64,000 bases of DNA from Pseudolactococcus plantarum (GCF_002441715.1 NZ_JXJX01000001.1:150460-214459), one strand, 5' to 3'. Shown: positions 36,983 to 47,354, numbered from the stretch's first letter. Translations and numbers: made by a program. The notes: generated by a model not told the origin, from the letters alone.

Positions 36983-37008
36983 AAATATTCTGACAGCTAT
37001 GCTACAAT
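36980..37008 (+). promoter_or_regulatory. thrC promoter
   Basis: TTGAAA (36980-36985), a 17-base spacer and TACAAT (37003-37008) with TG upstream. Confidence 0.72.
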
Positions 37009-37041
37009 GAGTTAAACGACAAATCAAACATGAGGTGCAAA

Positions 37042-38553
37042 ATGACTTTAATCTACCAATCTACGCGTGATAAAAATAATCAAGTAACGGCTAGTCAAGC
37101 TATTCTTCAAGGTTTAGCTACTGATGGGGGACTCTATGTACCTAGTCAAATACCAAGTGTAGCCCTTGATTTTGGTACGCTAAAAAATGCGACCTATCAA
37201 GAAGTTGCAACACGCGTATTGTCAGCTTTTTTAGATGACTATACTAAAGAAGAGATTGCCTACTGTGTTGAACAAGCTTACGATGAAAAATTTGATGATG
37301 CTGCGATAGCACCAGTAGTGGCATTAGATGGTCAGTATAATTTAGAGCTGTTTCACGGGAATACCATCGCTTTTAAAGATATGGCTTTGTCAATTTTGCC
37401 ATACTTAATGACAACTGCAGCTAAAAAGCATGGTGTGGATCGTGAAATCGTTATTTTAACGGCCACTTCTGGTGATACAGGAAAAGCTGCTATGGCAGGG
37501 TTTGCTAATGTACCAGGTACTAAAATCATTGTGTTTTATCCAAAAGATGGTGTCTCTAAAATTCAAGAGAGACAAATGACGACGCAAGTCGGTGACAATG
37601 TCAAGGTTATCGCTATTGATGGTAACTTTGATGAAGCACAAACAAACGTAAAAGCAATGTTCAATGACACATCGCTACGTGAGGAGATGTTTGCACACCA
37701 CAAACAATTTTCAAGTGCAAACTCTATGAATATCGGACGCTTAGTCCCGCAAATTACTTACTATATATATGCGTATGCGCAACTCGTAAAAAAACAGGTG
37801 ATTAAAAGTGGCGACAAAATAAATGTATCAGTCCCTACAGGGAATTTTGGTAATATTTTAGCAGCTTATTATGCCAAACAAATTGGCTTACCAATTAGCA
37901 AGCTAATCTGTGCCTCGAATGAAAATAATGTATTAACTGATTTCTTCCACACGGGTACCTATGATAAAAATCGTGAGTTCTTTGTGACAAGCTCCCCATC
38001 CATGGATATTCTTGTATCGTCAAATCTAGAGCGATTAATTTTTCATTTAACAAATGACGATGATGTGAAGACAGCAAAATTAATGCAAGATTTGCAAACG
38101 ACTGGTGAGTATGAGATTACCCCAGATATGTTGGCCCAACTAGATGGTTTTTATGCTGATTTTGCTGATGAAACAGAAATTTCGGAGCGGATATTATCAG
38201 CATATGAAAAAGACCATTATGTTGAAGATCCACATACAGCCGTAGCGAGTGCAGTTTATCAAAAGTATGTTGCAGCTACTGGTGATGATAAAACACCTAC
38301 CGTAATTGCGTCAACTGCTAGTCCCTATAAATTTCCCAAAGCAGTGGTTGGTAGTTTAACTGAGCTGACAGGTCAAGAAGATGATTTCGAGTTGGTTGAG
38401 AAATTAGCAGACTTATCTAAAGTCACATTACCTAAAGCTGTGTCAGATTTATTTGGTGCACCAGTCTTACATGAAACAGTTGTGGCTTGTGCAGATATGC
38501 AATCAGCAGTGGAAACATATTTAGAGTTTGATAAAGATACTAAAGATCTTTAA
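37042..38553 (+). CDS. thrC: Threonine synthase
   Basis: 503 residues from the ATG at 37042, 6 bases after GAGG; an ATG at 37030 overlaps that site. The PLP lysine is in NTIAFKDMALSIL (about Lys112), with the phosphate loop TATSGDTGKAA. It makes L-threonine from O-phosphohomoserine. Monocistronic between its own promoter and a strong terminator. Threonine is the substrate of IlvA encoded at 62581. Confidence 0.95.
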   Translation: MTLIYQSTRDKNNQVTASQAILQGLATDGGLYVPSQIPSVALDFGTLKNATYQEVATRVLSAFLDDYTKEEIAYCVEQAYDEKFDDAAIAPVVALDGQYNLELFHGNTIAFKDMALSILPYLMTTAAKKHGVDREIVILTATSGDTGKAAMAGFANVPGTKIIVFYPKDGVSKIQERQMTTQVGDNVKVIAIDGNFDEAQTNVKAMFNDTSLREEMFAHHKQFSSANSMNIGRLVPQITYYIYAYAQLVKKQVIKSGDKINVSVPTGNFGNILAAYYAKQIGLPISKLICASNENNVLTDFFHTGTYDKNREFFVTSSPSMDILVSSNLERLIFHLTNDDDVKTAKLMQDLQTTGEYEITPDMLAQLDGFYADFADETEISERILSAYEKDHYVEDPHTAVASAVYQKYVAATGDDKTPTVIASTASPYKFPKAVVGSLTELTGQEDDFELVEKLADLSKVTLPKAVSDLFGAPVLHETVVACADMQSAVETYLEFDKDTKDL

Positions 38554-38572
38554 TGAATAATTAATCGAAAAT

Positions 38573-38607
38573 AAAAAAACTTGTTTAGTCAACTAAACAA
38601 GTTTTTT
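38573..38607. terminator. Bidirectional terminator between thrC and mscL
   Basis: AAAAAACTTGTTTAGT and ACTAAACAAGTTTTTT form a perfect 16-bp stem around CA. Confidence 0.93.
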
Positions 38608-38628
38608 GTTTACTATAATAAGTACGAT

Positions 38629-39012
38629 TTATTTTTGTTTTAACAAATCACGAATTTCAAGTAAAGTTTTGTTTTGGATATCCAATGGATCTTCTTGAAC
38701 AACCTCTTCATCAGCTTTTTTAGTTGAGACAAAAAGTTTGTTAACTGATTTAACTAAAATGAAAACAATAAATGCTGTAATTAAAAAGTTTAATACATCG
38801 TTTAGAAAACTACCATAAGCAAAAGTGGCGTTACCTAATTTGAAAGTAAGTTTAGCAAGCGCACCATTTTGGACAAAGATACCAATTAGTGGGTTGATTA
38901 GGTTATCAACCAAAGATTTAACGATTGCTGTGAAGGCACCACCGATAATCACACCGACTGCCAAGTCAAGCACATTCCCTCTTAAAATAAATGCTTTAAA
39001 TTCGTTTAACAT
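38629..39012 (-). CDS. mscL: Large-conductance mechanosensitive channel
   Basis: 127 residues from the ATG at 39012, which has AGGAGG upstream; the longer frame is rejected. [20 protein letters not shown] is the conserved TM1 region, a second helix is near residues 70-92, and an acidic amphipathic C-terminal helix follows. It opens under hypo-osmotic shock. Stands alone, opposite in orientation to the flanking genes. Confidence 0.95.
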   Translation of the reverse strand: MLNEFKAFILRGNVLDLAVGVIIGGAFTAIVKSLVDNLINPLIGIFVQNGALAKLTFKLGNATFAYGSFLNDVLNFLITAFIVFILVKSVNKLFVSTKKADEEVVQEDPLDIQNKTLLEIRDLLKQK

Positions 39013-39073
39013 TAAAAACCTCCTATATAATATAGGGTCATTATAACATAAAAAATAATAAATGTGAAAAGAC

Positions 39074-39102
39074 TTGCACAACTGTCAATATTTTGGTATG
39101 AT
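39074..39102 (+). promoter_or_regulatory. Promoter of the S10 ribosomal operon
   Basis: TTGCAC (39074-39079), a 17-base spacer and TATGAT (39097-39102). Predicted start near 39109. Confidence 0.75.
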
Positions 39103-39108
39103 AGGAAA

Positions 39109-39225
39109 GTACTGCGTAAAGCGTAGTATGTAGCGATGAAGCGAGAGGTTGTGATACACCCGGATGCGTTGCCACGCATCATGTATTAGTTTTCCCGTGG
39201 AGCTAGCCTATTCTAAGAAATAGAC
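39109..39225 (+). ncRNA. S10-operon leader RNA (candidate L4-type regulatory leader)
   Basis: The roughly 120-base leader before rpsJ folds well: a 5' hairpin (TACTGCG region), then GATGCGT-TGCC-ACGCATC stacked on a TGATACA/TGTATTA stem, and a GC-rich CCCGTGGAGC segment. Known Firmicutes S10 leaders of this kind are bound by ribosomal protein L4 for autoregulation. The family assignment comes from memory of related leaders and from position; it was not checked by a covariance search. Confidence 0.6.
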
Positions 39226-39238
39226 GAGAGGAGAAATA

Positions 39239-39547
39239 ATGGCAAACAAAAAAATCCGCATTCGTTTGAAAGCATACGAACATGGTATCCTTGATCAAGC
39301 GGCTGAAAAAATCGTAGAAACTGCGAAACGTACTGACGCATCTGTAGCAGGTCCAATCCCACTACCGACTGACCGTTCAGTTTACACTATCATCCGTGCG
39401 ACTCATAAATACAAAGATTCACGCGAACAATTCGAAATGCGTACACACAAACGCTTGATCGACATCATTAACCCAACACAAAAAACTGTTGATGGCTTGA
39501 TGAAACTCGATTTACCAAGTGGTGTAAACATCGAAATCAAACTATAA
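39239..39547 (+). CDS. rpsJ: 30S ribosomal protein S10
   Basis: 102 residues, usual length. [20 protein letters not shown] at the N-terminus and [20 protein letters not shown] are characteristic. S10 also forms the NusB-containing antitermination complex. First gene of the S10 operon; GAGAGGAG precedes the ATG. Confidence 0.97.
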   Translation: MANKKIRIRLKAYEHGILDQAAEKIVETAKRTDASVAGPIPLPTDRSVYTIIRATHKYKDSREQFEMRTHKRLIDIINPTQKTVDGLMKLDLPSGVNIEIKL

Positions 39548-39560
39548 GAAAGGAACTCTA

Positions 39561-40184
39561 ATGACAAAAGGAATCTTAGGGAAAAAAGTGGGAATGACCC
39601 AAATTTTCACCGAAACTGGAGAATTAATCCCAGTAACTGTCGTTGAAGCTGCAGCTAACGTTGTACTTCAAGTCAAAACAGTCGCAACAGACGGCTACGA
39701 AGCTGTTCAAGTTGGTTTTGATGACAAACGTGAAGTTTTGAGTAACAAACCTGCCAAAGGCCATGTTGCAAAAGCAAACACTGCTCCTAAGCGCTTCATT
39801 CGTGAATTCAAGAATATTGAAGGCTTAGAAGTGGGCGCTGAATTGACAGTAGAACAATTTGAAGCTGGAGATGTTGTTGACGTCACTGGTACGACTAAAG
39901 GTAAAGGTTTCCAAGGCGTTATCAAACGTTACGGACAATCTCGTGGACCAATGTCTCACGGGTCTCGTTACCACCGTCGTCCAGGGTCAATGGGTCCTGT
40001 TGCACCTAACCGTGTATTTAAAAATAAACACCTTGCAGGTCGCATGGGTGGCAACCGCGTAACAGTTCAAAATTTAGTTGTTGTACAAGTTGTCCCAGAA
40101 AAAAATGTCATCCTTGTTAAAGGTAACATCCCGGGCGCTAAAAAATCACTTATCACAATTAAATCAGCTGTTAAAGCTAAATAA
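39561..40184 (+). CDS. rplC: 50S ribosomal protein L3
   Basis: 207 residues. [15 protein letters not shown] at the start and the basic loop [20 protein letters not shown] near residue 135 mark L3, an early 23S rRNA-binding protein near the peptidyl-transferase centre. AAGGA precedes the ATG, 14 bases after rpsJ. Confidence 0.97.
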   Translation: MTKGILGKKVGMTQIFTETGELIPVTVVEAAANVVLQVKTVATDGYEAVQVGFDDKREVLSNKPAKGHVAKANTAPKRFIREFKNIEGLEVGAELTVEQFEAGDVVDVTGTTKGKGFQGVIKRYGQSRGPMSHGSRYHRRPGSMGPVAPNRVFKNKHLAGRMGGNRVTVQNLVVVQVVPEKNVILVKGNIPGAKKSLITIKSAVKAK

Positions 40185-40207
40185 TAAGGGAAGGAGATAA
40201 GTTAAAA

Positions 40208-40834
40208 ATGACAAACGTATCATTGTTTAAACAAGACGGAACAAAAGCCGGCGATATCACATTAAACGATGCAGTATTTGGTATTGAACCAAATGAATCT
40301 GTAGTCTTTGATGTTATCCTTAGCCAACGTGCTAGCCTTCGTCAAGGTACTCACGCAGTTAAAAACCGTTCAGCAGTACGCGGTGGTGGTAGAAAACCAT
40401 GGCGTCAAAAAGGAACTGGTCGTGCACGTCAAGGATCTATCCGCTCACCACAATGGCGTGGCGGTGGGGTAGTCTTTGGACCAACACCACGTTCATACGG
40501 TTATAAATTACCACAAAAAGTTCGTCAACTTGCATTGAAATCAGTTTACTCTGAAAAAGTTGTTGAAAACAAACTTGTGGCAGTTGATGCGCTCAACTTT
40601 GACGCACCAAAAACTGCAGAATTTGTAAAAGTTCTTGAAGCACTTGCGATCGAACGTAAAGTTCTTGTAATCTTCGAAAACGAAGGAAATAAATTCGCTG
40701 AATTGTCTGCGCGTAACATTCCAAATGTTCAAGTCACAACTGCTAACTCAGCATCAGTACTTGATATCGTAAATAACGATAAAATTTTGGTGACACAAGC
40801 AGCTCTATCTCAAATAGAGGAGGTTCTTGCATAA
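40208..40834 (+). CDS. rplD: 50S ribosomal protein L4
   Basis: 208 residues with the long exit-tunnel loop ([19 protein letters not shown], about 60-80). L4 is the probable repressor acting on the S10 leader. Stop overlaps the rplW start by one base. Confidence 0.97.
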   Translation: MTNVSLFKQDGTKAGDITLNDAVFGIEPNESVVFDVILSQRASLRQGTHAVKNRSAVRGGGRKPWRQKGTGRARQGSIRSPQWRGGGVVFGPTPRSYGYKLPQKVRQLALKSVYSEKVVENKLVAVDALNFDAPKTAEFVKVLEALAIERKVLVIFENEGNKFAELSARNIPNVQVTTANSASVLDIVNNDKILVTQAALSQIEEVLA

Positions 40835-41121
40835 TGTCATTGTACGACGTAATCAAAAAACCAATCATCACTGAAAGCTCTATGCTTGCAATGGATGAAA
40901 AGAAATATACCTTCGAAGTTGATGGGCGCGCCCACAAACTTTTAATCAAACAAGCTGTTGAAGCTGCGTTTGAAGGTGTAAAAGTTGCTTCAGTAAACAC
41001 TGTGAATGTTAAACCTAAAGCTAAACGCGTAGGTAAATACACAGGTTACACAAACAAAGTGAAGAAAGCTATCGTAACCCTGACTGCTGATTCTAAAAAC
41101 ATTGAAATTTTCGGGGAATAA
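40834..41121 (+). CDS. rplW: 50S ribosomal protein L23
   Basis: 95 residues; [11 protein letters not shown] and the [18 protein letters not shown] arm are typical. L23 lies at the tunnel exit, where trigger factor and SRP dock. GAGGAGG is inside the end of rplD. Confidence 0.97.
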   Translation: MSLYDVIKKPIITESSMLAMDEKKYTFEVDGRAHKLLIKQAVEAAFEGVKVASVNTVNVKPKAKRVGKYTGYTNKVKKAIVTLTADSKNIEIFGE

Positions 41122-41135
41122 GAAAGGAGTAATCA

Positions 41136-41969
41136 GTGGGTATTAAAGTATACAAACCGACGACAAACGGTCGCCGTAATATGACAAGCCTTGATTTTGC
41201 TGAAATTACGACTAACAAACCTGAGAAATCATTGTTGGTATCACTTAAAAGCAAAGCAGGCCGTAATAACAATGGTCGTATCACAGTTCGTCACCAAGGT
41301 GGTGGACACAAACGTCATTACCGTGTGATTGACTTCAAACGTAACCACGATGATGTTGTTGCGAAAGTTGCAACTATCGAGTACGATCCAAACCGTTCAG
41401 CTAATATTGCATTAGTTGTTTATGCTGATGGTATTAAAACATACATCCTTGCACCAAAAGGACTTGTAGTTGGTCAAACAATCGTGTCTGGTCCTACAGC
41501 AGATATCAAAACTGGTAATGCTTTGCCACTTGCAAACATTCCAGTAGGTACATTAATCCATAACATCGAATTGAAACCTGGTAAAGGTGGACAATTAGTT
41601 CGTTCAGCTGGTGCTTCTGCACAAGTACTTGGTCAAGAAGGTAAATACACACTTGTTCGTTTACAATCTGGCGAAGTACGTATGATTTTATCAACTGCTC
41701 GCGCGTCAATCGGTGTTGTTGGTAACGGTGAACATAGCCTTGTTAACATCGGTAAAGCTGGTCGTAACCGTTGGAAGGGTATCCGTCCAACAGTTCGTGG
41801 ATCAGTAATGAACCCGAACGATCACCCACACGGTGGTGGTGAAGGTAAACAACCAGTTGGTCGTAAATCTCCATCTACACCTTGGGGTAAACCAGCACTT
41901 GGTCTTAAAACACGTAACAAAAAAGCGAAATCAAACAAACTTATTGTTCGTCGTAAAAACCAAAAATAA
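41136..41969 (+). CDS. rplB: 50S ribosomal protein L2
   Basis: 277 residues from a GTG start with AAAGGAG upstream. [16 protein letters not shown] at the N-terminus and [20 protein letters not shown] [17 protein letters not shown] near the C-terminus, including the conserved His. L2 is needed for subunit joining and peptidyl-transfer. Confidence 0.97.
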   Translation: MGIKVYKPTTNGRRNMTSLDFAEITTNKPEKSLLVSLKSKAGRNNNGRITVRHQGGGHKRHYRVIDFKRNHDDVVAKVATIEYDPNRSANIALVVYADGIKTYILAPKGLVVGQTIVSGPTADIKTGNALPLANIPVGTLIHNIELKPGKGGQLVRSAGASAQVLGQEGKYTLVRLQSGEVRMILSTARASIGVVGNGEHSLVNIGKAGRNRWKGIRPTVRGSVMNPNDHPHGGGEGKQPVGRKSPSTPWGKPALGLKTRNKKAKSNKLIVRRKNQK

Positions 41970-42051
41970 TTATCCGCCAGCTCCGGCTTAGCACCGGTAG
42001 TGGTCAAACAAGCTGTTGAGGTGACTGTTCTGAGTTTAGGAGTTATTGATA
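41970..42051 (+). other. Extended spacer before rpsS with hairpins
   Basis: Within the 139-base gap between rplB and rpsS, CCGG at the centre of CCAGCTCCGG pairs with CCGGTAGTGG. The rest shows nothing recognised apart from the short ORF that follows. Confidence 0.4.
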
Positions 42052-42105
42052 ATGCCTAAACGCAAAGAGCACAAAACTCAACACACATTAAAGGAGAAAC
42101 CATAA
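42052..42105 (+). CDS. Possible 17-residue leader peptide before rpsS
   Basis: MPKRKEHKTQHTLKEKP, a very basic peptide. GGAG lies 9 bases before its ATG. Its codons 14-15 (AAG GAG) form the Shine-Dalgarno of rpsS, and its stop ends 3 bases before the rpsS ATG. Ribosomes translating it would cover and then release the rpsS site. Too short to be sure; could be chance. Confidence 0.35.
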   Translation: MPKRKEHKTQHTLKEKP

Positions 42106-42108
42106 CAC

Positions 42109-42387
42109 ATGGGACGCAGTCTTAAAAAAGGGCCTTTCGTCGATGATCATTTGATGAAAAAGGTTGTTGCTCAAGAAGGCAACGAAAAGAAAACAGTAAT
42201 TAAAACTTGGTCACGTCGTTCTACGATTTTCCCTAACTTCATCGGTTACACGATTGCAGTTTATGATGGTCGTAAACACGTACCAGTTTATATCCAAGAA
42301 GACATGGTAGGACACAAATTGGGCGAATTCGCACCAACACGTACATACCGTGGCCACGCAGCAGACGATAAAAAAACACGTCGTTAA
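42109..42387 (+). CDS. rpsS: 30S ribosomal protein S19
   Basis: 92 residues. [18 protein letters not shown] and [17 protein letters not shown] are diagnostic. Located in the head of the 30S subunit with S13. AAAGGAG precedes the ATG. Confidence 0.97.
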   Translation: MGRSLKKGPFVDDHLMKKVVAQEGNEKKTVIKTWSRRSTIFPNFIGYTIAVYDGRKHVPVYIQEDMVGHKLGEFAPTRTYRGHAADDKKTRR

Positions 42388-42406
42388 TTTATAGAGGAGG
42401 AAAAAA

Positions 42407-42751
42407 ATGGCAGAAATTACTTCAGCTAAAGCTACTGCTCGTACAGTCCGCGTTTCACCTCGTAAATCACGTCTTGTAATCGACTTGATTCGTGGGAAAA
42501 ACGTTGCAGATGCTATCGCAACACTTAAATTTACACCAACTAAAGCAGCAAATGAGATTGAAAATGTTTTAAACTCTGCAATCGCAAATGCTGAAAACAA
42601 CTTTGGTCTTGAAAAAGCAAACCTATTTGTTTCAGAAGCTTTCATCAATGAAGGTCCAACAATGAAACGTTTTCGCCCACGTGCGAAAGGTTCTGCTTCA
42701 CCAATTAACAAACGCACAAGCCACATCACTGTGGTTGTGACAGAAAAATAA
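42407..42751 (+). CDS. rplV: 50S ribosomal protein L22
   Basis: 114 residues. [20 protein letters not shown] and the C-terminal tunnel hairpin [21 protein letters not shown]22 lines the exit tunnel and contacts all domains of 23S rRNA; hairpin changes are a known macrolide-resistance route. GAGGAGG upstream. Confidence 0.97.
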   Translation: MAEITSAKATARTVRVSPRKSRLVIDLIRGKNVADAIATLKFTPTKAANEIENVLNSAIANAENNFGLEKANLFVSEAFINEGPTMKRFRPRAKGSASPINKRTSHITVVVTEK

Positions 42752-42763
42752 GGAGGTAAAATC

Positions 42764-43417
42764 GTGGGTCAAAAAGTACATCCTATTGGAATGCGTGTCG
42801 GTATTATTCGTGACTGGGACGCAAAATGGTATGCTGAAAAAGAATACGCAAGTTACCTCCATGAGGACCTTGCAATCCGTAAACTTATTCAATCTAAGCT
42901 TGCTGATGCATCAGTTTCTACTATTGAAACTGAACGTGCTGTAAATAAAGTAATCGTTACTTTACACACAGCTAAACCAGGTATGGTTATTGGTAAATCA
43001 GGCGCTAGTGTTGATGCACTTCGTGCAGAACTAAACGCGATTACTGGTAAACAAGTTCATATCAATATCGTTGAAATTAAAAAACCTGACCTTGATGCTC
43101 ACCTTGTAGGTGAAGGTATCGCGCGTCAACTTGAGCAACGTGTGGCTTTCCGTCGTGCTCAAAAACAAGCGATCCAACGTACAATGCGTGCTGGTGCTAA
43201 AGGTATCAAAACTCAAGTATCAGGTCGTTTAAACGGTGCTGATATCGCCCGTGCTGAAGGATATTCAGAAGGAACTGTGCCATTGCACACACTTCGTGCT
43301 GATATCGACTACGCTTGGGAAGAAGCAGATACAACTTATGGTAAATTAGGCGTTAAAGTTTGGATTTATCGTGGTGAAATCTTACCAACTAAAAAATCAG
43401 TGAAAGGAGACAAATAA
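42764..43417 (+). CDS. rpsC: 30S ribosomal protein S3
   Basis: 217 residues, GTG start after [27 protein letters not shown] at the N-terminus and a KH domain ([19 protein letters not shown]) are present. S3 sits at the mRNA entry. Stop overlaps the rplP start by one base. Confidence 0.97.
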   Translation: MGQKVHPIGMRVGIIRDWDAKWYAEKEYASYLHEDLAIRKLIQSKLADASVSTIETERAVNKVIVTLHTAKPGMVIGKSGASVDALRAELNAITGKQVHINIVEIKKPDLDAHLVGEGIARQLEQRVAFRRAQKQAIQRTMRAGAKGIKTQVSGRLNGADIARAEGYSEGTVPLHTLRADIDYAWEEADTTYGKLGVKVWIYRGEILPTKKSVKGDK

Positions 43418-43845
43418 TGTTAGTACCTAAACGTGTGAAACACCGCCGCGAATTCCGTGGTAAAATGCGTGGGGAAGCTAAAGGCGGTAAAGAAGTCGCG
43501 TTTGGCGAATTTGGTCTCCAAGCAACAACATCTCACTGGATTACAAACCGTCAAATCGAGGCAGCTCGTATTGCGATGACACGTTACATGAAACGTGGTG
43601 GTAAAGTTTGGATTAAAATTTTCCCTCACAAATCATATACTGCAAAAGCTATCGGAGTTCGTATGGGTTCTGGTAAAGGGGCACCTGAAGGTTGGGTATC
43701 TCCAGTAAAACGTGGTAAAGTAATGTTCGAAATCGCTGGCGTTTCTGAAGAAGTCGCTCGCGAAGCATTGCGTCTTGCATCACATAAACTTCCTGTTAAA
43801 ACTAAGTTTGTAAAACGTGCTGAGGAGGAAACAAATGAAGCTTAA
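43417..43845 (+). CDS. rplP: 50S ribosomal protein L16
   Basis: 142 residues. [19 protein letters not shown] start, with [20 protein letters not shown] and [20 protein letters not shown]. It helps position tRNA in the A site. AAAGGAG upstream; overlaps rpmC by 11 bases. Confidence 0.97.
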   Translation: MLVPKRVKHRREFRGKMRGEAKGGKEVAFGEFGLQATTSHWITNRQIEAARIAMTRYMKRGGKVWIKIFPHKSYTAKAIGVRMGSGKGAPEGWVSPVKRGKVMFEIAGVSEEVAREALRLASHKLPVKTKFVKRAEEETNEA

Positions 43846-44041
43846 TGAAGTAAAATCACTTTTGACAGAACTTCGTGGTCTTTCAGCTGAAGAACTCGCA
43901 ACACGCGAACAAGGTTTGAAAAAAGAATTGTTCGATTTGCGTTTCCAAGCGGCTGCTGGTCAGCTTGAGAACACAGCTCGTCTAAACGAAGTTAAGAAAA
44001 CAATTGCTCGCGTGAAAACAGTTCAACGCGAAGCGAAATAA
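43835..44041 (+). CDS. rpmC: 50S ribosomal protein L29
   Basis: 68 residues from the ATG at 43835 (GAGGAGG upstream in rplP); the longer frame is rejected. [20 protein letters not shown] and a second helix with [13 protein letters not shown]. Binds near the tunnel exit next to L23. Confidence 0.96.
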   Translation: MKLNEVKSLLTELRGLSAEELATREQGLKKELFDLRFQAAAGQLENTARLNEVKKTIARVKTVQREAK

Positions 44042-44063
44042 TAGATAGGGAGAAACCTTTAAA

Positions 44064-44324
44064 ATGGAACGTAATCAACGTAAAGTTTATCAAGGCCGCG
44101 TGGTTTCTGACAAAATGGATAAAACCATCACAGTTGTCATCGAAACAAAACGTAACCACCCTGTCTATGGTAAACGTATTAACTACTCGAAAAAATTGAA
44201 AGCTCACGACGAAAACAACTCAGCTAAAACTGGTGACATCGTTCGCGTGATGGAAACTCGTCCTTTATCAAAAGACAAACGTTTCCGTCTTGTTGAAATC
44301 GTTGAAGAAGCAGTCATTATCTAA
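44064..44324 (+). CDS. rpsQ: 30S ribosomal protein S17
   Basis: 86 residues. [19 protein letters not shown] and [20 protein letters not shown] mark this OB-fold protein, which binds 16S rRNA early in assembly. Usual spacing in the operon. Confidence 0.97.
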   Translation: MERNQRKVYQGRVVSDKMDKTITVVIETKRNHPVYGKRINYSKKLKAHDENNSAKTGDIVRVMETRPLSKDKRFRLVEIVEEAVII

Positions 44325-44347
44325 CAATCTAAAAGGAGGAATTTGCT

Positions 44348-44716
44348 GTGATTCAATCAGAATCTCGTTTGAAAGTTGCTGATAACAGCGGTGCCAAAGA
44401 AATTCTTGCAATCAAAGTCCTAGGTGGCTCTGGTCGTAAATTTGCTGGTATCGGTGATGTTATTGTTGCATCTGTAAAATCTGCAGCTCCTGGCGGAGTT
44501 GTTAAAAAAGGTGAAGTTGTCAAAGCGGTAATCGTGCGTACTAAATCAGGCGCTCGTCGTACTGACGGTTCATATATCAAGTTTGACGAAAATGCTGCTG
44601 TTATCATTAAAGATGACAAAACACCTCGTGGAACACGTATTTTTGGCCCAGTAGCTCGCGAATTACGTGAAGGAAACTTCATGAAAATCGTTTCATTGGC
44701 ACCAGAAGTACTTTAA
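44348..44716 (+). CDS. rplN: 50S ribosomal protein L14
   Basis: 122 residues, GTG start after [28 protein letters not shown] start and [20 protein letters not shown] end. Forms an inter-subunit bridge with 16S rRNA. Confidence 0.97.
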   Translation: MIQSESRLKVADNSGAKEILAIKVLGGSGRKFAGIGDVIVASVKSAAPGGVVKKGEVVKAVIVRTKSGARRTDGSYIKFDENAAVIIKDDKTPRGTRIFGPVARELREGNFMKIVSLAPEVL

Positions 44717-44735
44717 TTTAAAGACAAACACAGTC

Positions 44736-44764
44736 CCCTCTTTTTAGAGGGTGTCGCTTGCGAC
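44736..44764 (+). other. Tandem small hairpins between rplN and rplX
   Basis: CCCTC/GAGGG (44736-44751) and GTCGC/GCGAC (44753-44764), no T-run after them. Possible RNase processing or L14-L24 translational control. Confidence 0.5.
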
Positions 44765-44788
44765 GTAAGAAAATAGGAGAAAATTCAA

Positions 44789-45094
44789 ATGTTTGTAAAA
44801 ACAGGTGATACTGTAAAAGTCATCGCTGGTAAAAGCCGCGGTGTAACAGGTAAAGTAATTAAAGCTTTACCAAAAGCTAACAAAGTTGTTGTTGAAGGTG
44901 CAAATATTATTAAAAAACACCAAAAACCAAACAACGAAAATCCAAACGGTGCGATTCTTGAAATCGAAGCGCCTATCCATGTATCAAACGTACAAGTACT
45001 TGATAAAAATGGTGTAGCTGGCCGTGTTGGTTACAAAGTTGAAGGCGACAAAAAAGTGCGTTACAACAAAAAATCTGGCGAAATCCTAGATTAA
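44789..45094 (+). CDS. rplX: 50S ribosomal protein L24
   Basis: 101 residues with a KOW motif ([20 protein letters not shown]). An assembly initiator protein that binds the 5' part of 23S rRNA. AGGAG upstream of the ATG. Confidence 0.97.
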   Translation: MFVKTGDTVKVIAGKSRGVTGKVIKALPKANKVVVEGANIIKKHQKPNNENPNGAILEIEAPIHVSNVQVLDKNGVAGRVGYKVEGDKKVRYNKKSGEILD

Positions 45095-45116
45095 TAGACA
45101 CGGAAAGGAGAATATA

Positions 45117-45659
45117 ATGACTAATCGTTTGAAAGAAAAATACACTAACGACGTAATCCCAGCGTTGACTGAAAAATTCAACTACACATCTATTATGGCT
45201 GTGCCAAAAGTTGATAAAATCGTACTTAACATGGGTGTTGGTGATGCAGTAAACAACTCTAAAAACCTTGATAAAGCAGTTGCAGAATTAGCTTTGATCT
45301 CTGGTCAAAAACCATTGATCACTAAAGCTAAGAAATCAATCGCTGGTTTCCGTTTACGTGAAGGCGTTGCAATCGGAGCTAAAGTAACACTTCGTGGCGA
45401 ACGTATGTACGAATTTCTTGATAAATTGGTATCTGTCTCTCTTCCACGTGTCCGTGACTTCCATGGTGTCTCAAACAAAGCGTTTGATGGCCGCGGGAAC
45501 TACACGCTAGGTGTGAAAGAACAGTTAATCTTCCCAGAAATTACGTATGATAACGTAGATAAAGTCCGTGGTTTGGATGTTGTTATCGTAACAACTGCTA
45601 ACACTGACGAAGAATCACGTGAATTGCTTGCTAAACTTGGCATGCCTTTCGCTAAATAA
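45117..45659 (+). CDS. rplE: 50S ribosomal protein L5
   Basis: 180 residues. [20 protein letters not shown] start, [14 protein letters not shown] and [14 protein letters not shown] blocks. Binds 5S rRNA in the central protuberance. AAAGGAG upstream. Confidence 0.97.
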   Translation: MTNRLKEKYTNDVIPALTEKFNYTSIMAVPKVDKIVLNMGVGDAVNNSKNLDKAVAELALISGQKPLITKAKKSIAGFRLREGVAIGAKVTLRGERMYEFLDKLVSVSLPRVRDFHGVSNKAFDGRGNYTLGVKEQLIFPEITYDNVDKVRGLDVVIVTTANTDEESRELLAKLGMPFAK

Positions 45660-45676
45660 TATAGGAGGTAAATATT

Positions 45677-45862
45677 TTGGCTAAAAAATCAATGATTGCA
45701 AAGAACAAGCGTCCTGCTAAGTTCACTACGCAAGCGTACACACGTTGTGAAAAATGTGGACGTCCACACTCAGTCTACCGTAAATTCCAACTTTGCCGTA
45801 TTTGCTTCCGTGAATTGGCATATAAAGGGCAAATCCCTGGTGTTAAAAAAGCGTCTTGGTAA
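45677..45862 (+). CDS. rpsN: 30S ribosomal protein S14, zinc-binding type Z
   Basis: 61 residues, TTG start after [26 protein letters not shown] carries the four zinc-binding cysteines of the short form. The gene lies at its normal place between rplE and rpsH. An unusually long spacer with secondary structure follows. Confidence 0.96.
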   Translation: MAKKSMIAKNKRPAKFTTQAYTRCEKCGRPHSVYRKFQLCRICFRELAYKGQIPGVKKASW

Positions 45863-45867
45863 TTTTT

Positions 45868-45944
45868 TGGCGATATCTGCTGCGTTAATGTACGGCTCAC
45901 AATCCTAAGATTGCGTCGCCTCCATTGCCTTGCAGCTAATGCCA
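45868..45944. repeat. Palindromic 77-base element between rpsN and rpsH
   Basis: The stretch begins TGGCGATATCTGCTGC and ends GCAGCTAATGCCA, imperfect terminal inverted repeats, and has an internal CAATC-CTAA-GATTG hairpin. It is more GC-rich than the spacers around it. Two more hairpins follow (CGTTGC/GCAACG at 45951-45969 and TGCCC/GGGCA). Looks like a small dispersed palindromic repeat; only one copy is in the window. Confidence 0.45.
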
Positions 45945-46100
45945 AAAATACGTTGCTTTTCTTGCAACGGAAGTGCCCTTGCATGGCTTGGGCAGACCTT
46001 TGATGTAATATTATAAATCTACTAGCATCAGTTAGTGGAGTCGTTAATGAGTAAGTGATGAGATACTCATCAAACTATTCATAATAGGAGAAAATAAAAA

Positions 46101-46499
46101 ATGGTAATGACAGATCCGATCGCAGATTTCCTTACACGTATTCGTAACGCTAACATGCGTAAATTCGACGTGGTTGAAGCACCTGCATCAAAAATTAAAC
46201 GCGATATCGCAAACATCCTTAAAGCTGAAGGATACGTTAAAGACGTTGAATTCATCGAAGATGATAAACAAGGAATCATCCGTGTTTTCCTTAAATACGG
46301 TAAAGATGGCGAGAAAGTTATCACTAACTTGAAACGTATCTCTAAACCAGGTTTACGTGTTTACGTTAAATCTGGGGAAGTACCAAAAGTTCTTAACGGA
46401 TTAGGTACTGCTGTGATTTCTACATCTGAAGGTGTTGTCACTGATAAATCAGCTCGCGCTAAAAATATTGGTGGAGAAGTCCTCGCATACGTTTGGTAA
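46101..46499 (+). CDS. rpsH: 30S ribosomal protein S8
   Basis: 132 residues. [20 protein letters not shown] start and [20 protein letters not shown] end. Binds the central domain of 16S rRNA; in many bacteria S8 is the repressor of the spc operon. AGGAG upstream of the ATG. Confidence 0.97.
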   Translation: MVMTDPIADFLTRIRNANMRKFDVVEAPASKIKRDIANILKAEGYVKDVEFIEDDKQGIIRVFLKYGKDGEKVITNLKRISKPGLRVYVKSGEVPKVLNGLGTAVISTSEGVVTDKSARAKNIGGEVLAYVW

Positions 46500-46505
46500 A
46501 ATTAA

Positions 46506-46522
46506 GTTAAGCCTTGCTTAAC
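46506..46522 (+). other. Hairpin between rpsH and rplF
   Basis: GTTAAGC-CTT-GCTTAAC, a perfect 7-bp stem; a second one, TTCGTTT/AAACGAA, lies further on in the same spacer. Neither has a T-run. Confidence 0.45.
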
Positions 46523-46617
46523 CCATTTTAACTAAAAAGGAAATTCGGTAGTCTACTACTGAAACCCGTGAAAACAGTTCGTTTTTAAACGAATTGATAA
46601 TCTAACAGGAGACAAAA

Positions 46618-47154
46618 ATGTCACGTATTGGTAATAAAATAATTACTATCCCTGCTGGCGTTGAGGTTAAACTTGACGGCAATACAGCGACAGTAAAAGG
46701 CCCTAAAGGTGAACTTACACGCGCTTTTTCAAAAAATATTGAAATTAAAGTTGAAGGTTCTGAAATTACTTTGCATCGTCCAAACGATTCAAAAGAAATG
46801 AAGACGATTCATGGTACGACACGTGCTAACTTAAACAATATGGTTGTAGGTGTGTCTGAAGGGTTCAAAAAAGAACTTGAAATGCGCGGTGTTGGTTACC
46901 GTGCACAACTTGCTGGAAACAAATTAACACTTTCAGTAGGTAAATCACATCCAGATGAGGTTGTTGCACCTGATGGCGTTACTTTTGAAGTGCCATCTAA
47001 CACACAAATCAACGTACTTGGTTCTAATAAAGAAGTCGTTGGTGAAGTTGCAGCCTACATCCGTGGTCTACGCCCACCAGAACCTTATAAAGGTAAAGGT
47101 ATTCGCTACGTTGGTGAATTTGTACGACGTAAAGAAGGTAAAACTGGTAAATAA
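46618..47154 (+). CDS. rplF: 50S ribosomal protein L6
   Basis: 178 residues, two similar alpha/beta domains. [20 protein letters not shown] start and [20 protein letters not shown] end. Lies near the sarcin-ricin loop. AGGAG upstream. A 200-base spacer without credible ORF follows. Confidence 0.97.
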   Translation: MSRIGNKIITIPAGVEVKLDGNTATVKGPKGELTRAFSKNIEIKVEGSEITLHRPNDSKEMKTIHGTTRANLNNMVVGVSEGFKKELEMRGVGYRAQLAGNKLTLSVGKSHPDEVVAPDGVTFEVPSNTQINVLGSNKEVVGEVAAYIRGLRPPEPYKGKGIRYVGEFVRRKEGKTGK

Positions 47155-47354
47155 TCTTAAGTTTAGATTTAATAGCATCCTGAATTGGTTGCTATGGATC
47201 AGATTTATAGATGATACTAGTCATTGTAATCAGATAAGTTAATTTGATTATTTTGAAAAACAAACTTAACATAACCCTTTTGGAGAGAATTTGGAGTCGC
47301 AAAGATTCTTGATAGCTACTAAGAGGAACTAGAAAAAATTAAGAGGTAAATATT

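Noticed and set aside
42211..42729. 172-codon minus-strand frame across rpsS and rplV
   Set aside because: Lies opposite two certain ribosomal genes and has no ribosome-binding site; a by-product of codon bias.
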